From NCBI RefSeq assembly GCF_014201095.1, contig NZ_JACHDN010000001.1, forward strand, positions 372,001-436,000: a stretch of DNA of 64,000 nt, given 5' to 3'. The position numbers and the translations under genes are program-made. The notes under the pieces are model-generated. The model was not told the DNA's origin and made no database searches. It worked only from the letters and a program-made list of their open reading frames with translations. Below are positions 8,513-17,320 of the stretch, piece by piece. Each line of letters starts with the position of its first letter. Positions within the stretch are counted from its first letter, which is position 1. The stretch comes from Cellulomonas hominis (GTDB taxonomy: Bacteria; Actinomycetota; Actinomycetes; Actinomycetales; Cellulomonadaceae).

Positions 8513-8554
8513 CCGCCGGGCTCCGGCCGTGCCTGCGCGGCCGGAGCCCGGCGG
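8513..8554. repeat. Perfect 17-bp intergenic hairpin
   Basis: CCGCCGGGCTCCGGCCG (8513-8529) and its exact complement (8538-8554) around an eight-base loop. It lies between the divergent tRNA promoter and the methyltransferase start, so it ends no obvious transcript. The rest of 8286-8586 holds the tRNA promoter and no gene that I can support. Confidence 0.65.
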
Positions 8555-8586
8555 CGGGGCGCGAGCGGGGATGGCAGGCTCGTGGC

Positions 8587-9384
8587 GTGGACACCGGACG
8601 CTCCCCCGACACCGCGCCCGGGCAGCCGGAGGCCGCGCCGCACGCCGAGCGCGCCGCCTCGTTCGGGCCCGCCGCCGACCTCTACCACGCCACCCGCCCG
8701 ACGTACCCCGACGAGGCCGTCGCGTGGTGCGTGCCCGCGACCGCCCGGGACGTCGTGGACCTCGCGGCCGGGACGGGCAAGCTGACCGAGCGGATCGTGG
8801 CCCAGGGCGTCCCCCGGCGGCACGTCACGGCCGTCGAGCCGTCCCCGGGCATGCGCGCCGCCCTCGCGGCCTCGCTCCCGGGCGTGACGGCGCTGGACGG
8901 CTCGGCGGAGGCCACCGGGCTGCCGACGGCGTCGGCGGACGCCGTGACCGTGGCCCAGGCGTGGCACTGGTTCGACGCCGCGCGCGTGCCCGCGGAGCTC
9001 GCGCGGGTGCTCCGGCCGGGCGGGGTGCTCGCGGTGCTCTGGAACGTGCGGGACACCGGGTCACCCGCGGCGGACTGGCTGGCCGCGTACGAGGAGATCA
9101 TCCACCGCGGCGACCCGCTGGAGCCGCACGGCGAGGCGCCGGTGCTCGGCCCGGAGTTCGGCCCCGTGGAGCACCGGGCGTTCGCCTGGGCGGACGCCGT
9201 GCGCCCCGCGACGCTGCGGGACCTCGCGGGCTCGCGGTCGCACCTGCTGACCCTGCCGGCACCGCAGCGTGAGGCGATGCTCGCGGAGATCGACGAGCTC
9301 GCGGCCACGCACCCGGACCTGCGCGGCCGCGAGACGGTCCCGATGCCCTACCGGACGGACTGCTACCGCGCGACGCGCCTCTGA
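8587..9384 (+). CDS. Class I SAM-dependent methyltransferase
   Basis: 265 aa, cytoplasmic. Motif I is DVVDLAAGTGKLTERI (about 55-70), followed by VEPSPGM (motif II acidic residue) and the post-motif sequence AQAWHWFD typical of the Methyltransf_11 group related to trans-aconitate and biotin-type methyltransferases. The GTG start has a -10-like CAGGCT (8575-8580) six bases upstream, so the mRNA is probably leaderless. It stands alone and converges with the HAD gene. The methylated substrate is not indicated. Confidence 0.85.
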   Translation: MDTGRSPDTAPGQPEAAPHAERAASFGPAADLYHATRPTYPDEAVAWCVPATARDVVDLAAGTGKLTERIVAQGVPRRHVTAVEPSPGMRAALAASLPGVTALDGSAEATGLPTASADAVTVAQAWHWFDAARVPAELARVLRPGGVLAVLWNVRDTGSPAADWLAAYEEIIHRGDPLEPHGEAPVLGPEFGPVEHRAFAWADAVRPATLRDLAGSRSHLLTLPAPQREAMLAEIDELAATHPDLRGRETVPMPYRTDCYRATRL

Positions 9385-9386
9385 CC

Positions 9387-9403
9387 GCGGGCGCCCCGCC
9401 CGC
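9387..9403. terminator. Short bidirectional hairpin between convergent genes
   Basis: GCGGGCG and CGCCCGC around a three-base loop, between the methyltransferase stop and the HAD stop. Modest stem of seven bp, no T run. Confidence 0.35.
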
Positions 9404-9412
9404 GCCGCGCCG

Positions 9413-10147
9413 TCAGACCCCCAGCACCGCCGGCAGCTCGTCCAGCGACGCGATGACCACGTCGGTCGGCACGGCCGCCAGCGCGTTCGCGCCCTTGGAC
9501 CCCAGCCCCGGCCGCGCGAGCCACACGCCCCGCAGGCCCGCCGCGGTGGCGGCCCGGGCGTCGACGTCGAGCTCGTCGCCCACGTACGCGGTGCGCCCGG
9601 GCTCGGTGCCGAGCCGGCGGCAGGCCTCCGCGAACACCCGCGGGTCGGGCTTGCCGAACCCGAGGGTGTCGACGCCGACCAGCAGCGGCACGTCGGCGGC
9701 GAGACCGGCGCGGGTGAGCTTGCGCACCTGGTACTCGGTGGCGGCGTTGGTCAGGGCGCCGACCTTGATGCCGGCGTCCAGCAGGTGCCGGACCACCGCG
9801 GCCGCGTCGGCGTGCGCGGCCCACGCGCCGGTGAACCGCTCCTCGAACAGGGCGTTCCACCGGTCGTAGGCGTCGTCGTCGAGCGCGGGGCCGCCGAACG
9901 TGGCGTGCAGGTCGTTCGCTCGCGCCATGCGCTGGTCGCGGTAGGACACCTCGCCGCGGGTGTACCGGCGGTACCGGCCGCCCACGTCGGCCCGCCAGTG
10001 CGCGAGCACCTCGGCGTCGCGGGCGGGGTCGAGGTGGGGCAGCCAGGACCGCGCGACGGCCGCGAGCGCCTCCGCGAAGGCGCCGTGCGTGTCGACCAGG
10101 GTGTCGTCGACGTCGAACAGGACGCCGTCGACCGCGGGCCCCGTCAC
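9413..10147 (-). CDS. HAD-superfamily hydrolase (phosphatase-like)
   Basis: 244 aa. HAD motif I is [10 protein letters not shown] with nucleophile Asp near residue 12; motif II Thr is in GALTNAA; the Lys of motif III is in GFGKPDP; motif IV is VGDELDVD. An alpha-helical cap fills residues 20-110. This is subfamily I as in phosphoglycolate phosphatase and haloacid dehalogenases; the substrate is unknown. GTG start in a GTGA overlap with the gltX stop, so the two genes are co-translated. Confidence 0.88.
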   Translation of the reverse strand: MTGPAVDGVLFDVDDTLVDTHGAFAEALAAVARSWLPHLDPARDAEVLAHWRADVGGRYRRYTRGEVSYRDQRMARANDLHATFGGPALDDDAYDRWNALFEERFTGAWAAHADAAAVVRHLLDAGIKVGALTNAATEYQVRKLTRAGLAADVPLLVGVDTLGFGKPDPRVFAEACRRLGTEPGRTAYVGDELDVDARAATAAGLRGVWLARPGLGSKGANALAAVPTDVVIASLDELPAVLGV

Positions 10148-11649
10148 AGGGACGCGCGGAGCGCCGCGATCCGCGCGAGCGTCGAGGCCCGGCCCAGGAT
10201 CTCGAGCGACTCGAACAGCGGCGGCGACACCCGCCGGCCGGAGACCGCCACCCGCAGGGGGGTGAACGCGAACCGCGGCTTGATGCCGAGCCCGTCGACC
10301 AGCGCCGCCTGCAGGGCGTCCTGCGTGGCCTGGGTGCTGAAGCCGTCCTCCGGCAGCACGGACAGCGCCTCGGTCGCGGCGTCGAGCACCTGGGCGGCGG
10401 TGTCCTTGAGCGCGCCGCGGGCGTCCTCCTCGACCACGAGCGCGTCGTCGGCCACGAACAGGAACCCGAGCATCCCGACGGCCTCGCCGAGCAGCGTGAC
10501 GCGGGTCTGGATGAGCGGTGCCCCGGCGTCGAGCAGCGCGCGGTGCTCCGGCGCGAGGTCGGCGTACGAGTCGGCGGGCACCAGGCCGGCGCGGTGCAGG
10601 TACGGCACGAGCCGGTCGCGGAAGTCCTCCGGCGCGAGCAGGCGCACGTGCTCGGCGTTGATGGCCTCGGCCTTCTTGAGGTCGAACCGCGCCGGGTTGG
10701 GGTTCACGTCGGCGACGTCGAACGCCTCGACCAGCTCGGACACCGAGAAGATGTCGCGGTCCGGGCCGATCGACCAGCCGAGCAGCGCCAGGTAGTTGAG
10801 CAGCCCCTCGGGGGTGAACCCGCGCTCCCGGTGCAGGAACAGGTTGGACTCGGGGTCGCGCTTGGACAGCTTCTTGTTGCCCTCGCCCATGACGTACGGC
10901 AGGTGGCCGAACTGCGGCATGACGGTCGCGACGCCGAGCTCGAGCAGCGCCCGGTACAGCACGACCTGCCGCGGGGTGGACGACAGGAGGTCCTCGCCGC
11001 GCAGCACGTGCGTGATGCCCATGAGGGCGTCGTCGATCGGGTTGACCAGCGTGTACAGCGGGTGGCCGTTGCCGCGGACGACGACGTAGTCCGGCACGGA
11101 CCCTGCCTTGAAGGTGACCTCGCCGCGCACCAGGTCGGTGAACGACACGTCCTCGTCGGGCATCCGCAGCCGCAGGACCGGCTCGCGGCCCTCGGCGCGG
11201 TAGGCGTCCTTCTGCTCCTCGGTGAGGTCCCGGTCGTAGCCGTCGTAGCCGAGCTTGGGGTCACGACCCGCGGCCCGGTGCCGCGCCTCGACCTCCTCCG
11301 GGGTGGTGAACGACTCGTACGCGTAGCCGCCCTCGAGCAGCCGGCGGGCGACGTCGCGGTACAGGTCCATGCGCTGCGACTGCCGGTACGGCTCGTGCGG
11401 GCCGCCGACCTCGACGCCCTCGTCCCAGTCCAGCCCGAGCCAGCGCAGCGCGTCCAGGAGCTGCTGGTACGACTCCTCGGAGTCGCGCGCCGGGTCGGTG
11501 TCCTCGATCCGGAACACGAACGTCCCGCCCACGTGCCGGGCGTACGCCCAGTTGAACAGGGCGGTCCGGATCAGGCCGACGTGCGGGGTCCCGGTCGGGG
11601 ACGGGCAGAAACGGACGCGAACGGGGGCGGAGCCGGCAGGAGGGGTCAC
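10144..11649 (-). CDS. gltX: Glutamyl-tRNA synthetase
   Basis: Charges tRNA-Glu, and probably also tRNA-Gln for later amidation as in most actinobacteria. 501 aa, class I synthetase. The HIGH-type motif is [11 protein letters not shown] (about 16-26) and the KMSKS-type motif is KKLSKR. The GTG at 11649 is seven bases from TAGGGT, which fits a leaderless start; another GTG three codons earlier is too close to that hexamer. The HAD gene overlaps its end. tRNA-Glu and tRNA-Gln are encoded nearby but on a separate transcript. Confidence 0.96.
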   Translation of the reverse strand: MTPPAGSAPVRVRFCPSPTGTPHVGLIRTALFNWAYARHVGGTFVFRIEDTDPARDSEESYQQLLDALRWLGLDWDEGVEVGGPHEPYRQSQRMDLYRDVARRLLEGGYAYESFTTPEEVEARHRAAGRDPKLGYDGYDRDLTEEQKDAYRAEGREPVLRLRMPDEDVSFTDLVRGEVTFKAGSVPDYVVVRGNGHPLYTLVNPIDDALMGITHVLRGEDLLSSTPRQVVLYRALLELGVATVMPQFGHLPYVMGEGNKKLSKRDPESNLFLHRERGFTPEGLLNYLALLGWSIGPDRDIFSVSELVEAFDVADVNPNPARFDLKKAEAINAEHVRLLAPEDFRDRLVPYLHRAGLVPADSYADLAPEHRALLDAGAPLIQTRVTLLGEAVGMLGFLFVADDALVVEEDARGALKDTAAQVLDAATEALSVLPEDGFSTQATQDALQAALVDGLGIKPRFAFTPLRVAVSGRRVSPPLFESLEILGRASTLARIAALRASL

Positions 11650-11656
11650 GGCCTCC

Positions 11657-11662
11657 ACCCTA
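11657..11662 (-). promoter_or_regulatory. -10 element for leaderless gltX
   Basis: Minus-strand TAGGGT, seven bases before the GTG start. No good -35 is seen. Confidence 0.55.
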
Positions 11663-11687
11663 GCGAGCGCGCGCCCCGCCCCCGACC

Positions 11688-12470
11688 TCAGGAGCGGCGG
11701 AGCACCGGGTTGCGCAGCGTGCCGATCTCCTCGACCTCGACCTCCACGACGTCGCGCTCCTCGAGCAGGCCGACGCCGGCCGGGGTGCCGGTGAGGATGA
11801 CGTCGCCGGGCAGCAGCGTCACGACCTCGGAGATGTACGAGATCAGCGCGGCGACGTCGAACACCATCTGCGACGTCCGGCCGTCCTGCTTCGGCTCGCC
11901 GTTGACGCGCGAGCGGACGGCGAGGTCCTCGACGTCCAGGCCGGGCACGATCCACGGGCCGATCGGGCAGGCCGAGTCGAAGCCCTTGGCGCGGACCCAC
12001 TGGCCGTCGGTGCGCTGGGCGTCCCGGGCCGTGACGTCGTTCGCCACGGTGTAGCCGAACACCCGGCTGAGCGCGTGCTCCGGCGAGACGTCCTTGGTGA
12101 CCTTGCCGATGACGACGGCGAGCTCGGCCTCGTACGAGACCTCCTCGGTCCAGTCGGGCAGCACGATCGGGTCGTCCGGGCCGACCACCGAGGTGTTCGG
12201 CTTGAGGAACAGCAGCGGCGCGGTGGGCACCTCGTTGCCCATCTCGGCGGCGTGGTCCACGTAGTTCCGGCCGACGCCGACGATCTTCGACCGCGGGATC
12301 ACCGGGGCGAGCAGCCGGACGCCGTCGCCGAGCGGGATCCGCTCGCCGGTGGGCTGCACCGGGGTGTAGATCGGGTCGCCGCTGATGACGACGAGCTGCT
12401 CCTGACCGGGCTCGCCCTCCACGAGGGCGTAGCGGGGGTCGTCTCCGGTGGTGAACCTGGCGATGCGCAC
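11688..12470 (-). CDS. Fumarylacetoacetate hydrolase (FAH) family protein
   Basis: 260 aa. N-terminal small domain (1-60), then the FAH catalytic fold from [16 protein letters not shown]. Metal-binding acidic residues occur in [14 protein letters not shown] and the family motif DVTARDAQ follows. C-terminal [13 protein letters not shown] is conserved. Members are acylpyruvate hydrolases, oxaloacetate decarboxylases or homoprotocatechuate-pathway isomerases; no pathway genes adjoin it, so the reaction is open. Starts at GTG six bases after TAGGGT. Upstream of gltX on the same strand, with a separate promoter for gltX. Confidence 0.87.
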   Translation of the reverse strand: MRIARFTTGDDPRYALVEGEPGQEQLVVISGDPIYTPVQPTGERIPLGDGVRLLAPVIPRSKIVGVGRNYVDHAAEMGNEVPTAPLLFLKPNTSVVGPDDPIVLPDWTEEVSYEAELAVVIGKVTKDVSPEHALSRVFGYTVANDVTARDAQRTDGQWVRAKGFDSACPIGPWIVPGLDVEDLAVRSRVNGEPKQDGRTSQMVFDVAALISYISEVVTLLPGDVILTGTPAGVGLLEERDVVEVEVEEIGTLRNPVLRRS

Positions 12471-12476
12471 GGGCCC

Positions 12477-12482
12477 ACCCTA
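12477..12482 (-). promoter_or_regulatory. -10 element for the leaderless FAH gene
   Basis: Minus-strand TAGGGT six bases before the GTG start. Confidence 0.55.
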
Positions 12483-12496
12483 ACCGCGGGCCGGGC

Positions 12497-13318
12497 TCAG
12501 ACCCGGGCGAGCACCTCGCCGTGCAGCACCGCGAACCAGCCGTCGGGCGCGGTGCCCCACTCGCGCCAGCCGGCGGCGAGCTGCTCCAGCCCGACCTCGT
12601 CGGCCAGCCCGTGCGCGACGGCCTGGCGCCCGAAGTCCGACTCCACGCAGCGGTCGGCCCACAGGTCGGCCCACCACGCACGGTCCTCGGCGGAGGCGTA
12701 GCACCAGACGCCGGCCGTGGCGACCAGCCCGTCCTCGTCGAACCCGGCGGCGAGCGCCCAGGAGTGCAGCCGCCGGCCGGCGTCCGCCTCGGCGCCGTTC
12801 GCCTGGGTGACCTCGTGGTACAGCGCGGACCACTCGTCCAGCGTGGGCGACGGCGGGTACCAGGTCATCCCGGAGTAGTCGGCGTCCCGGACCGCGACGA
12901 CCCCGCCCGGCTTGGTGACCCGGCGGAGCTCGCGCAGCGCGGCCACCGGGTCGGCGAGGTGCTGCAGCACCTGGTGGGCGTGCGTGACGTCGAAGGTCCC
13001 GTCGGCGAAGGGCAGGGCGTAGGCGTCGGCGGCCTGGAAGGTGACCGACGTGGCGCCGGCCTGCGCGGCCTCCGCGCGGGCGAGATCGAGGACCGGCTCC
13101 GACCGGTCGACGCCGACCACCGCGCCGGGCGCGACGCGGGCGGCGAGGTCGACCGTGAGGTTGCCGGGGCCGCAGCCCACGTCGAGCAGGGACAGGCCCG
13201 GTCGCAGGGCGGGCAGCAGGTAGGCCGCCGAGTTCTCCGCGGTGCGCCACCGGTGGGAGCGCAGCACGCTGTCGTGGTGGCCGTGGGTGTAGACCTCGGC
13301 CGGGTGCGTGTCGGTCAC
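12497..13318 (-). CDS. SAM-dependent methyltransferase (UbiE/Methyltransf_11 type)
   Basis: 273 aa, cytoplasmic. Motif [17 protein letters not shown] at about 44-59, acidic motif II in [11 protein letters not shown], and motif IV region [18 protein letters not shown]. The C-terminal third ([14 protein letters not shown] onward) is a small helical lid. GTG start six bases after TAGAGT. It is divergent from the DUF418-like membrane protein with about 100 bp between starts. Small-molecule methyltransferase of unknown substrate. Confidence 0.86.
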   Translation of the reverse strand: MTDTHPAEVYTHGHHDSVLRSHRWRTAENSAAYLLPALRPGLSLLDVGCGPGNLTVDLAARVAPGAVVGVDRSEPVLDLARAEAAQAGATSVTFQAADAYALPFADGTFDVTHAHQVLQHLADPVAALRELRRVTKPGGVVAVRDADYSGMTWYPPSPTLDEWSALYHEVTQANGAEADAGRRLHSWALAAGFDEDGLVATAGVWCYASAEDRAWWADLWADRCVESDFGRQAVAHGLADEVGLEQLAAGWREWGTAPDGWFAVLHGEVLARV

Positions 13319-13324
13319 CCGCCG

Positions 13325-13330
13325 ACTCTA
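13325..13330 (-). promoter_or_regulatory. -10 element for the leaderless methyltransferase
   Basis: Minus-strand TAGAGT six bases before the GTG start. Confidence 0.5.
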
Positions 13331-13411
13331 GGCGGGTGGACGGGGTGCGTTCCAGTGGGCGGTACGCGCCGTCCCACCCTGCGAGACACGACGGCGGCGT
13401 ACGGCGCGCGC

Positions 13412-13417
13412 TAGCGT
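13412..13417 (+). promoter_or_regulatory. -10 element for the leaderless membrane protein
   Basis: TAGCGT seven bases before the ATG at 13425. It favours this ATG over the in-frame GTG at 13416, which overlaps the hexamer. Confidence 0.55.
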
Positions 13418-13424
13418 GACCCGC

Positions 13425-14495
13425 ATGCAGCGGATCACCGGGGTGGACGTCGCCCGCGGCCTGGCGGTGCTCGGCATGATGACCGCCCACGTCGGCCCCG
13501 GCGGGCCGGAGGACCCCTGGCCGTGGTCGCTCGCCCAGGTGGTCGACGGCCGGTCGGCGGCGCTGTTCGTGCTGCTCTCGGGCGTGTCGGTCGCGCTGCT
13601 GTCCGGCGGCTCCCGCCCCGTCACCGGCACCCGGCGCGCGCAGGCCCGCACCCGGCTGCTCGTGCGCGCGTTCCTCGTGCTCGGCATCGGGGTGGCGGTC
13701 GAGCTGCTCGGCACGCCGGTCGCGGTGATCCTGCCGACGTACGCGGTGCTGTTCGCGTGCGCGGTCCCGCTGCTCGGCACCGACCCCCGCCGCCTGCTCG
13801 CCGGGGCGGCCGCCGTGGCCGCGCTGGGTCCGCTGGTGCACCACGAGCTCGGCCCGGTGCTCGAGCGGCTGCCCGGGCAGGCCTGGACCAACCTGCTGAC
13901 CGGCCCGTTCTACCCCGCGGTCGTCTGGTTCGCCTACGTCCTCGTCGGCCTGGCGGTCGGGCGGATGGACCTGCGGGACACCCGCGTCCGCCTGCGGCTG
14001 CTCGGCGCGGGCGCGGGCCTGGCGGTGCTCGGCCACGGCGCCGCCGCGGCGCTCACCCGGGCGTTCGCGGGCGACCCGCTGCTGGCGGCGTTCGTGTCCA
14101 CGGAGCCGCACTCGTCCAAGCCGCTCGAGGTCGTCGCCAACACCGGCGTGGGCCTCGCGGTCCTGGCCCTGTGCCTCCTGCTCGCCGACGCCCTGCCGCG
14201 CGTCGTCGCCCCGCTCGCCGCCACCGGCGCCCTGGCGCTCACCGCGTACGTCGGGCACCTCGTGGTGATCGCGGCGATCGGCCCCGAGGTCGTGTGGGAG
14301 CCGCTGGCGCAGAGCTGGCTGGCGTTCCTCGGCGTCACCGTGCTGCTCTGCTGGGCGTGGCGGGCCGCCTTCGGGCGCGGGCCCCTGGAGCGGCTGCTGC
14401 ACGACCTGGCCGCGCGGGCGTCCGACGTCGCCCCGGACGCGCTGCCGCCGGCCCCGGCCCCGGCCCCGGCGCGCGAGGCCGCTCCCCCGGCCTGA
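13425..14495 (+). CDS. DUF418/HGSNAT-type multi-pass membrane protein
   Basis: 356 aa with about ten hydrophobic segments. The N-terminus RITGVDVARGLAVLGMMTAHV is the hallmark of the heparan-glucosaminide acetyltransferase-like and DUF418 membrane acyltransferase group (Asp and Arg in the first helix). The C-terminus is a Pro/Ala tail. Such proteins are thought to transfer acyl groups across or at the membrane, but bacterial members are mostly uncharacterised. Monocistronic; the ATG is chosen from the leaderless -10. Converges with the PdxH-like gene. Confidence 0.8.
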   Translation: MQRITGVDVARGLAVLGMMTAHVGPGGPEDPWPWSLAQVVDGRSAALFVLLSGVSVALLSGGSRPVTGTRRAQARTRLLVRAFLVLGIGVAVELLGTPVAVILPTYAVLFACAVPLLGTDPRRLLAGAAAVAALGPLVHHELGPVLERLPGQAWTNLLTGPFYPAVVWFAYVLVGLAVGRMDLRDTRVRLRLLGAGAGLAVLGHGAAAALTRAFAGDPLLAAFVSTEPHSSKPLEVVANTGVGLAVLALCLLLADALPRVVAPLAATGALALTAYVGHLVVIAAIGPEVVWEPLAQSWLAFLGVTVLLCWAWRAAFGRGPLERLLHDLAARASDVAPDALPPAPAPAPAREAAPPA

Positions 14496-14515
14496 GGCCG
14501 CGGCGACTCAGCGGC

Positions 14516-15178
14516 TCACGGCCAGCCGAGGTGCCGCGACCAGCGCCCGTCGGCGCGGCTGTACAGCACCCGCAGGTGCGCGCGGTCCGAGTCGCCCTGC
14601 CACAGCTCGACCTCGTGCGGCTCGACCGCCCACAGCTGCCAGGTCGGCACGACCAGCCGCGGGTCCCGGTCCACGCGCGCCCGGGCCTCGACCACGGCGC
14701 CGGCCATCTCGCCGACCGAGTGCAGGACCTCGCCGGGCCGGGAGGCCAGCGCGGCGGCGCGGGCGCTCGGCGAACGGCGCAGGAAGTCCGCGGCGCAGGT
14801 CTCGGCGTCGAGCAGCCGCGCGGCGCCGACGAGCCGGACCTGCCGGCCCAGCGGCTGCCAGTAGAACGTCAGCGCGGCCCGCGGGTTCGCCGCGAGGTCG
14901 AGCGCCTTGGCGGAGCGGGCGTCGGTGGCGAACACCCACGCGCCGTCCGCGAGGTCGGCGAGCAGCACCACGCGGGACGACGGCGTCCCGTCGGGAGCGA
15001 CCGTGGCCAGGCCCATGGCGTGCGGCTCGGGGACGCCGGCGTCCATGGCGTCGGCGAACCACTCCTCGAACGCCTGCACCGGGTCGTTCGGCAGCGCGTA
15101 CGGGTCGACCTCGGGCAGGTTCCCGGTGAGCGCGGGCAGCGCCCGCAGCCGGTCCCGGATGGACGCTCTGGGCAGCAT
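14516..15178 (-). CDS. pdxH: Pyridoxamine 5'-phosphate oxidase (PdxH-like)
   Basis: FMN-dependent oxidase of the PLP salvage pathway, 220 aa. FMN-binding core includes SSRVVLLADLADGAWVFATDARSAKA and ALTFYWQPLGRQVRLVGAARL; the C-terminal dimerisation segment WQLWAVEPHEVELWQGDSDRAHLR and the final WSRHLGWP region match canonical PdxH, where the Arg-rich end binds substrate phosphate. ATG at 15178 is six bases from GATACT (15185-15190), a plausible -10, so leaderless translation is likely. Single gene between the membrane protein and the PTS cluster. Confidence 0.88.
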   Translation of the reverse strand: MLPRASIRDRLRALPALTGNLPEVDPYALPNDPVQAFEEWFADAMDAGVPEPHAMGLATVAPDGTPSSRVVLLADLADGAWVFATDARSAKALDLAANPRAALTFYWQPLGRQVRLVGAARLLDAETCAADFLRRSPSARAAALASRPGEVLHSVGEMAGAVVEARARVDRDPRLVVPTWQLWAVEPHEVELWQGDSDRAHLRVLYSRADGRWSRHLGWP

Positions 15179-15220
15179 CCGCCCAGTATCGACCCCGGTG
15201 GGGCGCCGGAACCAGGACGC

Positions 15221-15246
15221 GGGCCGGGACCCGCGGGCCCCGGCCC
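15221..15246 (-). terminator. Candidate terminator after PTS IIA
   Basis: GGGCCGGG and CCCGGCCC (15221-15228, 15239-15246) around a ten-base loop, beginning ten bases past the IIA stop. GC-rich, no T tract. Confidence 0.45.
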
Positions 15247-15255
15247 GGCCCGGGC

Positions 15256-15717
15256 TCAGGCCAGCTGCAGCAGCGGGTCCCCGGCGGCGACCTCCGTGCC
15301 CGGCTCGGCGAGCCGGGTCAGCGAGTCGGGCAGCGCCTCGAGGCCGATGACGGGGCAGATCGCCGACCGGCCGCCGCCCTCGACCGCGGCCGGGTCCCAC
15401 TCGACGAGGAGCTGCCCCTGCGCGACGGCGTCGCCCTCGGCGACGTGCAGCACGAAGCCCTCGCCGCCGAGCTGGACCGTGTTGATCCCGAGGTGCACGA
15501 GCACGCCCCGGCCGCCCTCGGCGAGCAGCACGAACGCGTGCGGGTGCAGCTTCGCGACCGTGCCCGCGACCGGCGCGACCACCGCGCGCCCGGCCTGGGC
15601 GTCCGGCTGGATCGCGAGCCCCGGGCCCACGATCTCCCCGGAGAACACCGGGTCGTCGACGTCCGCGAGCGCCCGCACGGTGCCGGCGACCGGCGCCAGG
15701 ACGGTCAGTGCCGCCAT
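15256..15717 (-). CDS. PTS glucose-family IIA protein (Crr/NagF-system type)
   Basis: Soluble phosphocarrier, 153 aa, accepts phosphate from HPr and passes it to IIB. The phospho-His is His75 in VLVHLGINT, and the partner His is in KLHPHAF (His60). N-terminal APVAGTV and DPVFSGEIVGPG match the Crr fold. The ATG shares one base with the stop of the IIB gene (TGATG), so translation is coupled. Last gene of gntR-IIB-IIB-IIA. The membrane IIC partner is on the opposite strand. Sugar is probably GlcNAc or glucose given the DasR-like regulator (inference). Confidence 0.93.
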   Translation of the reverse strand: MAALTVLAPVAGTVRALADVDDPVFSGEIVGPGLAIQPDAQAGRAVVAPVAGTVAKLHPHAFVLLAEGGRGVLVHLGINTVQLGGEGFVLHVAEGDAVAQGQLLVEWDPAAVEGGGRSAICPVIGLEALPDSLTRLAEPGTEVAAGDPLLQLA

Positions 15718-15950
15718 CAGCGCAGGTCCTCGATGTCCGAGGCGAGGGTGTCGGCCTCGGGGCCGACGATCACCTGCACGACGGTGCCGGACTGCACGAC
15801 GGCGATCGCGCCGGCGGCCTTGAGGGCCGGCTCGCTGACCTTCGCCGCGTCCTCGACCTCGACGCGGAGCCGGGTGATGCACGGCTCCAGGTCGACGATG
15901 TTCGCGTCGCCGCCGAGTCCGGCGAGGATCTGCTCGGCCTTGCTGCTCAT
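15717..15950 (-). CDS. PTS IIB protein, first copy (beside IIA)
   Basis: 77 aa free-standing IIB domain. The phospho-Cys is Cys24 in LEPCITRLR. Start ATG follows AAGGAG with seven-base spacing. It is a close paralogue of the preceding IIB gene. It should transfer phosphate from IIA to the sugar carried by IIC at 17321-18784. Single-domain IIB proteins of this size partner with separate IIC proteins in Streptomyces GlcNAc uptake (NagF with NagE2). Confidence 0.93.
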   Translation of the reverse strand: MSSKAEQILAGLGGDANIVDLEPCITRLRVEVEDAAKVSEPALKAAGAIAVVQSGTVVQVIVGPEADTLASDIEDLR

Positions 15951-16020
15951 GGGTGGTCTCCTTCTGGTGGCTCGGTCGGTGGGGTTCAGGGGCGCCGGGG
16001 ACGGCGCGGTCGGGGGCGCG

Positions 16021-16266
16021 TCACAGCAGGTCCTCGAGGTCGGACGCGAGGGTGTCGACGCTCGGGCCGATGACGACCTGGACGACGCGGCCGGACACCA
16101 TGACCCCGAACGCACCCGCGGCGCGCAGGGCGGCGGGGTCCACGCGGCCCGGCTCCTTCACCAGGGACCGCAGCCGGGTGGTGCACGGCTCGATCTCGTC
16201 GATGTTGTCCACCCCGCCCAGGCCGGCGAGGATCGCCGCCGCCTGGCCGGTGTCCGCACGCGTCAT
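16021..16266 (-). CDS. PTS IIB protein, second copy (next to the GntR gene)
   Basis: 81 aa IIB domain with phospho-Cys28 in IEPCTTRLR. The ATG at 16266 has GGAGG six bases upstream. A GTG at 16287 forms a GTGA overlap with the gntR stop and would add seven residues; either may be used. Its sequence parallels the neighbouring IIB throughout but differs at many positions, so this is an old tandem duplication. One copy may serve a IIC encoded elsewhere. Confidence 0.9.
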   Translation of the reverse strand: MTRADTGQAAAILAGLGGVDNIDEIEPCTTRLRSLVKEPGRVDPAALRAAGAFGVMVSGRVVQVVIGPSVDTLASDLEDLL

Positions 16267-16283
16267 CCGGTTCCTCCCGTCGG

Positions 16284-17087
16284 TCACTGGGCACCCACCT
16301 TCGCCGCGGCGTCCTCGGCGCGCACGCGGGGAACGAGGGCGGGGCCGGGCGCGCTGAGCGGCACCCACACGCTGTAGCGGTCGCCGCGGTAGCAGGCCCG
16401 CGAGTACATGCACGGCCCGTCGGCGGCGAACGTCCGCCGGGTCGCGCGCAGCACCGCGCGGGTGCCGCGCAGGTCGAGCAGCCGGGCCTCCTCGTCGGTG
16501 GCCTCGGACGCGGTGAGCGTCTCCTCGCCCCAGGACGGCTCGTAGCCGGCCTCGCGCAGCGCGTCGTACAGGCTGGGCGGCGGCCCGCCGGTGAACAGGT
16601 CCGGCGCGAGGGCGACCGGGACCCAGAGCTGCTCGATGCTGATCGGCGTGCCGTCGGCGTACCGGACGCGCCACAGGTGGTGCAGCGGGGCGTCGACGTC
16701 GGTGCCGAGCGCGTCGGCGGCCTCGCCGAACGCCGGCTCGGTGCGCGCGTCCAGCACCCGGGTGTCCGGCCGCATCCCGCGGCGGCGCATCTCCTCGCCG
16801 AACGTGGTCAGCCGCATCTCGAAGTCCATGCGCTGCGGCGCGACGAACGTGCCGCGGCCCTGCTCGCGCACGAGCACGCCCTCGCCGACGAGCGCGTCGA
16901 CCGCCTGCCGCACCGTCATCCGGGACACGCCGAACCGCTCGCACAGCGCGCGCTCCGACGGGATCGCGTCGCCGACGTCCAGGGTCCGCTCGACGAGGTC
17001 GATGAGGTACGACCGCACGGCCTGGTACTTGTGGCCGGACCGGCCGGTGGCGGTCGGCGGGGCGGTCCGCGGCTGCTCTGCGTGCAC
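16284..17087 (-). CDS. GntR/HutC-family regulator, DasR-like
   Basis: 267 aa. Winged-helix GntR domain at about 20-88 (ERFGVSRMTVRQAVDALVGEGVLVREQGRGTFVAP) and a UTRA ligand domain from about 105 to 255. The GTG start follows GGGAGGG by about eight bases. It heads an operon with two IIB genes and IIA, and diverges from IIC-ptsI. Two sites in the shared gap and one before HPr match the DasR operator at 14 of 16 positions. DasR responds to glucosamine-6-phosphate in Streptomyces; the same signal is likely but unproven here. Confidence 0.88.
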   Translation of the reverse strand: MHAEQPRTAPPTATGRSGHKYQAVRSYLIDLVERTLDVGDAIPSERALCERFGVSRMTVRQAVDALVGEGVLVREQGRGTFVAPQRMDFEMRLTTFGEEMRRRGMRPDTRVLDARTEPAFGEAADALGTDVDAPLHHLWRVRYADGTPISIEQLWVPVALAPDLFTGGPPPSLYDALREAGYEPSWGEETLTASEATDEEARLLDLRGTRAVLRATRRTFAADGPCMYSRACYRGDRYSVWVPLSAPGPALVPRVRAEDAAAKVGAQ

Positions 17088-17157
17088 GAGCTCACCCTCC
17101 CACCTCGGTCGACGTCGTCCGGACGCCTCGTGCCGGCGTGCGGTCGGGATGTGGTGC

Positions 17158-17209
17158 TTGACACATCTTCCGGTCTAGACCACTCTGACCGCAACTGGTC
17201 CAGACAACT
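17158..17209. promoter_or_regulatory. IIC promoter with two dre-like operators
   Basis: A perfect -35 TTGACA (17158-17163) is followed 17 bp later by CACTCT (17181-17186). A DasR-type site TCCGGTCTAGACCACT (17169-17184) fills the spacer and a second, ACTGGTCCAGACAACT (17194-17209), covers the probable start of RNA. Each matches ACTGGTCTAGACCACT at 14 of 16 positions. Binding would repress IIC-ptsI and could affect the divergent gntR operon. Confidence 0.75.
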
Positions 17210-17320
17210 TGCCGGACGGGGTGCCGCGGACGCAAGTCCCGGACCCCCTCCGCTCGCCAGGGTCCCCGCACCGCCGGTCCGCCGACGGGCCCCGCCCCAC
17301 TCTTTCGACGAGGAGAGACC

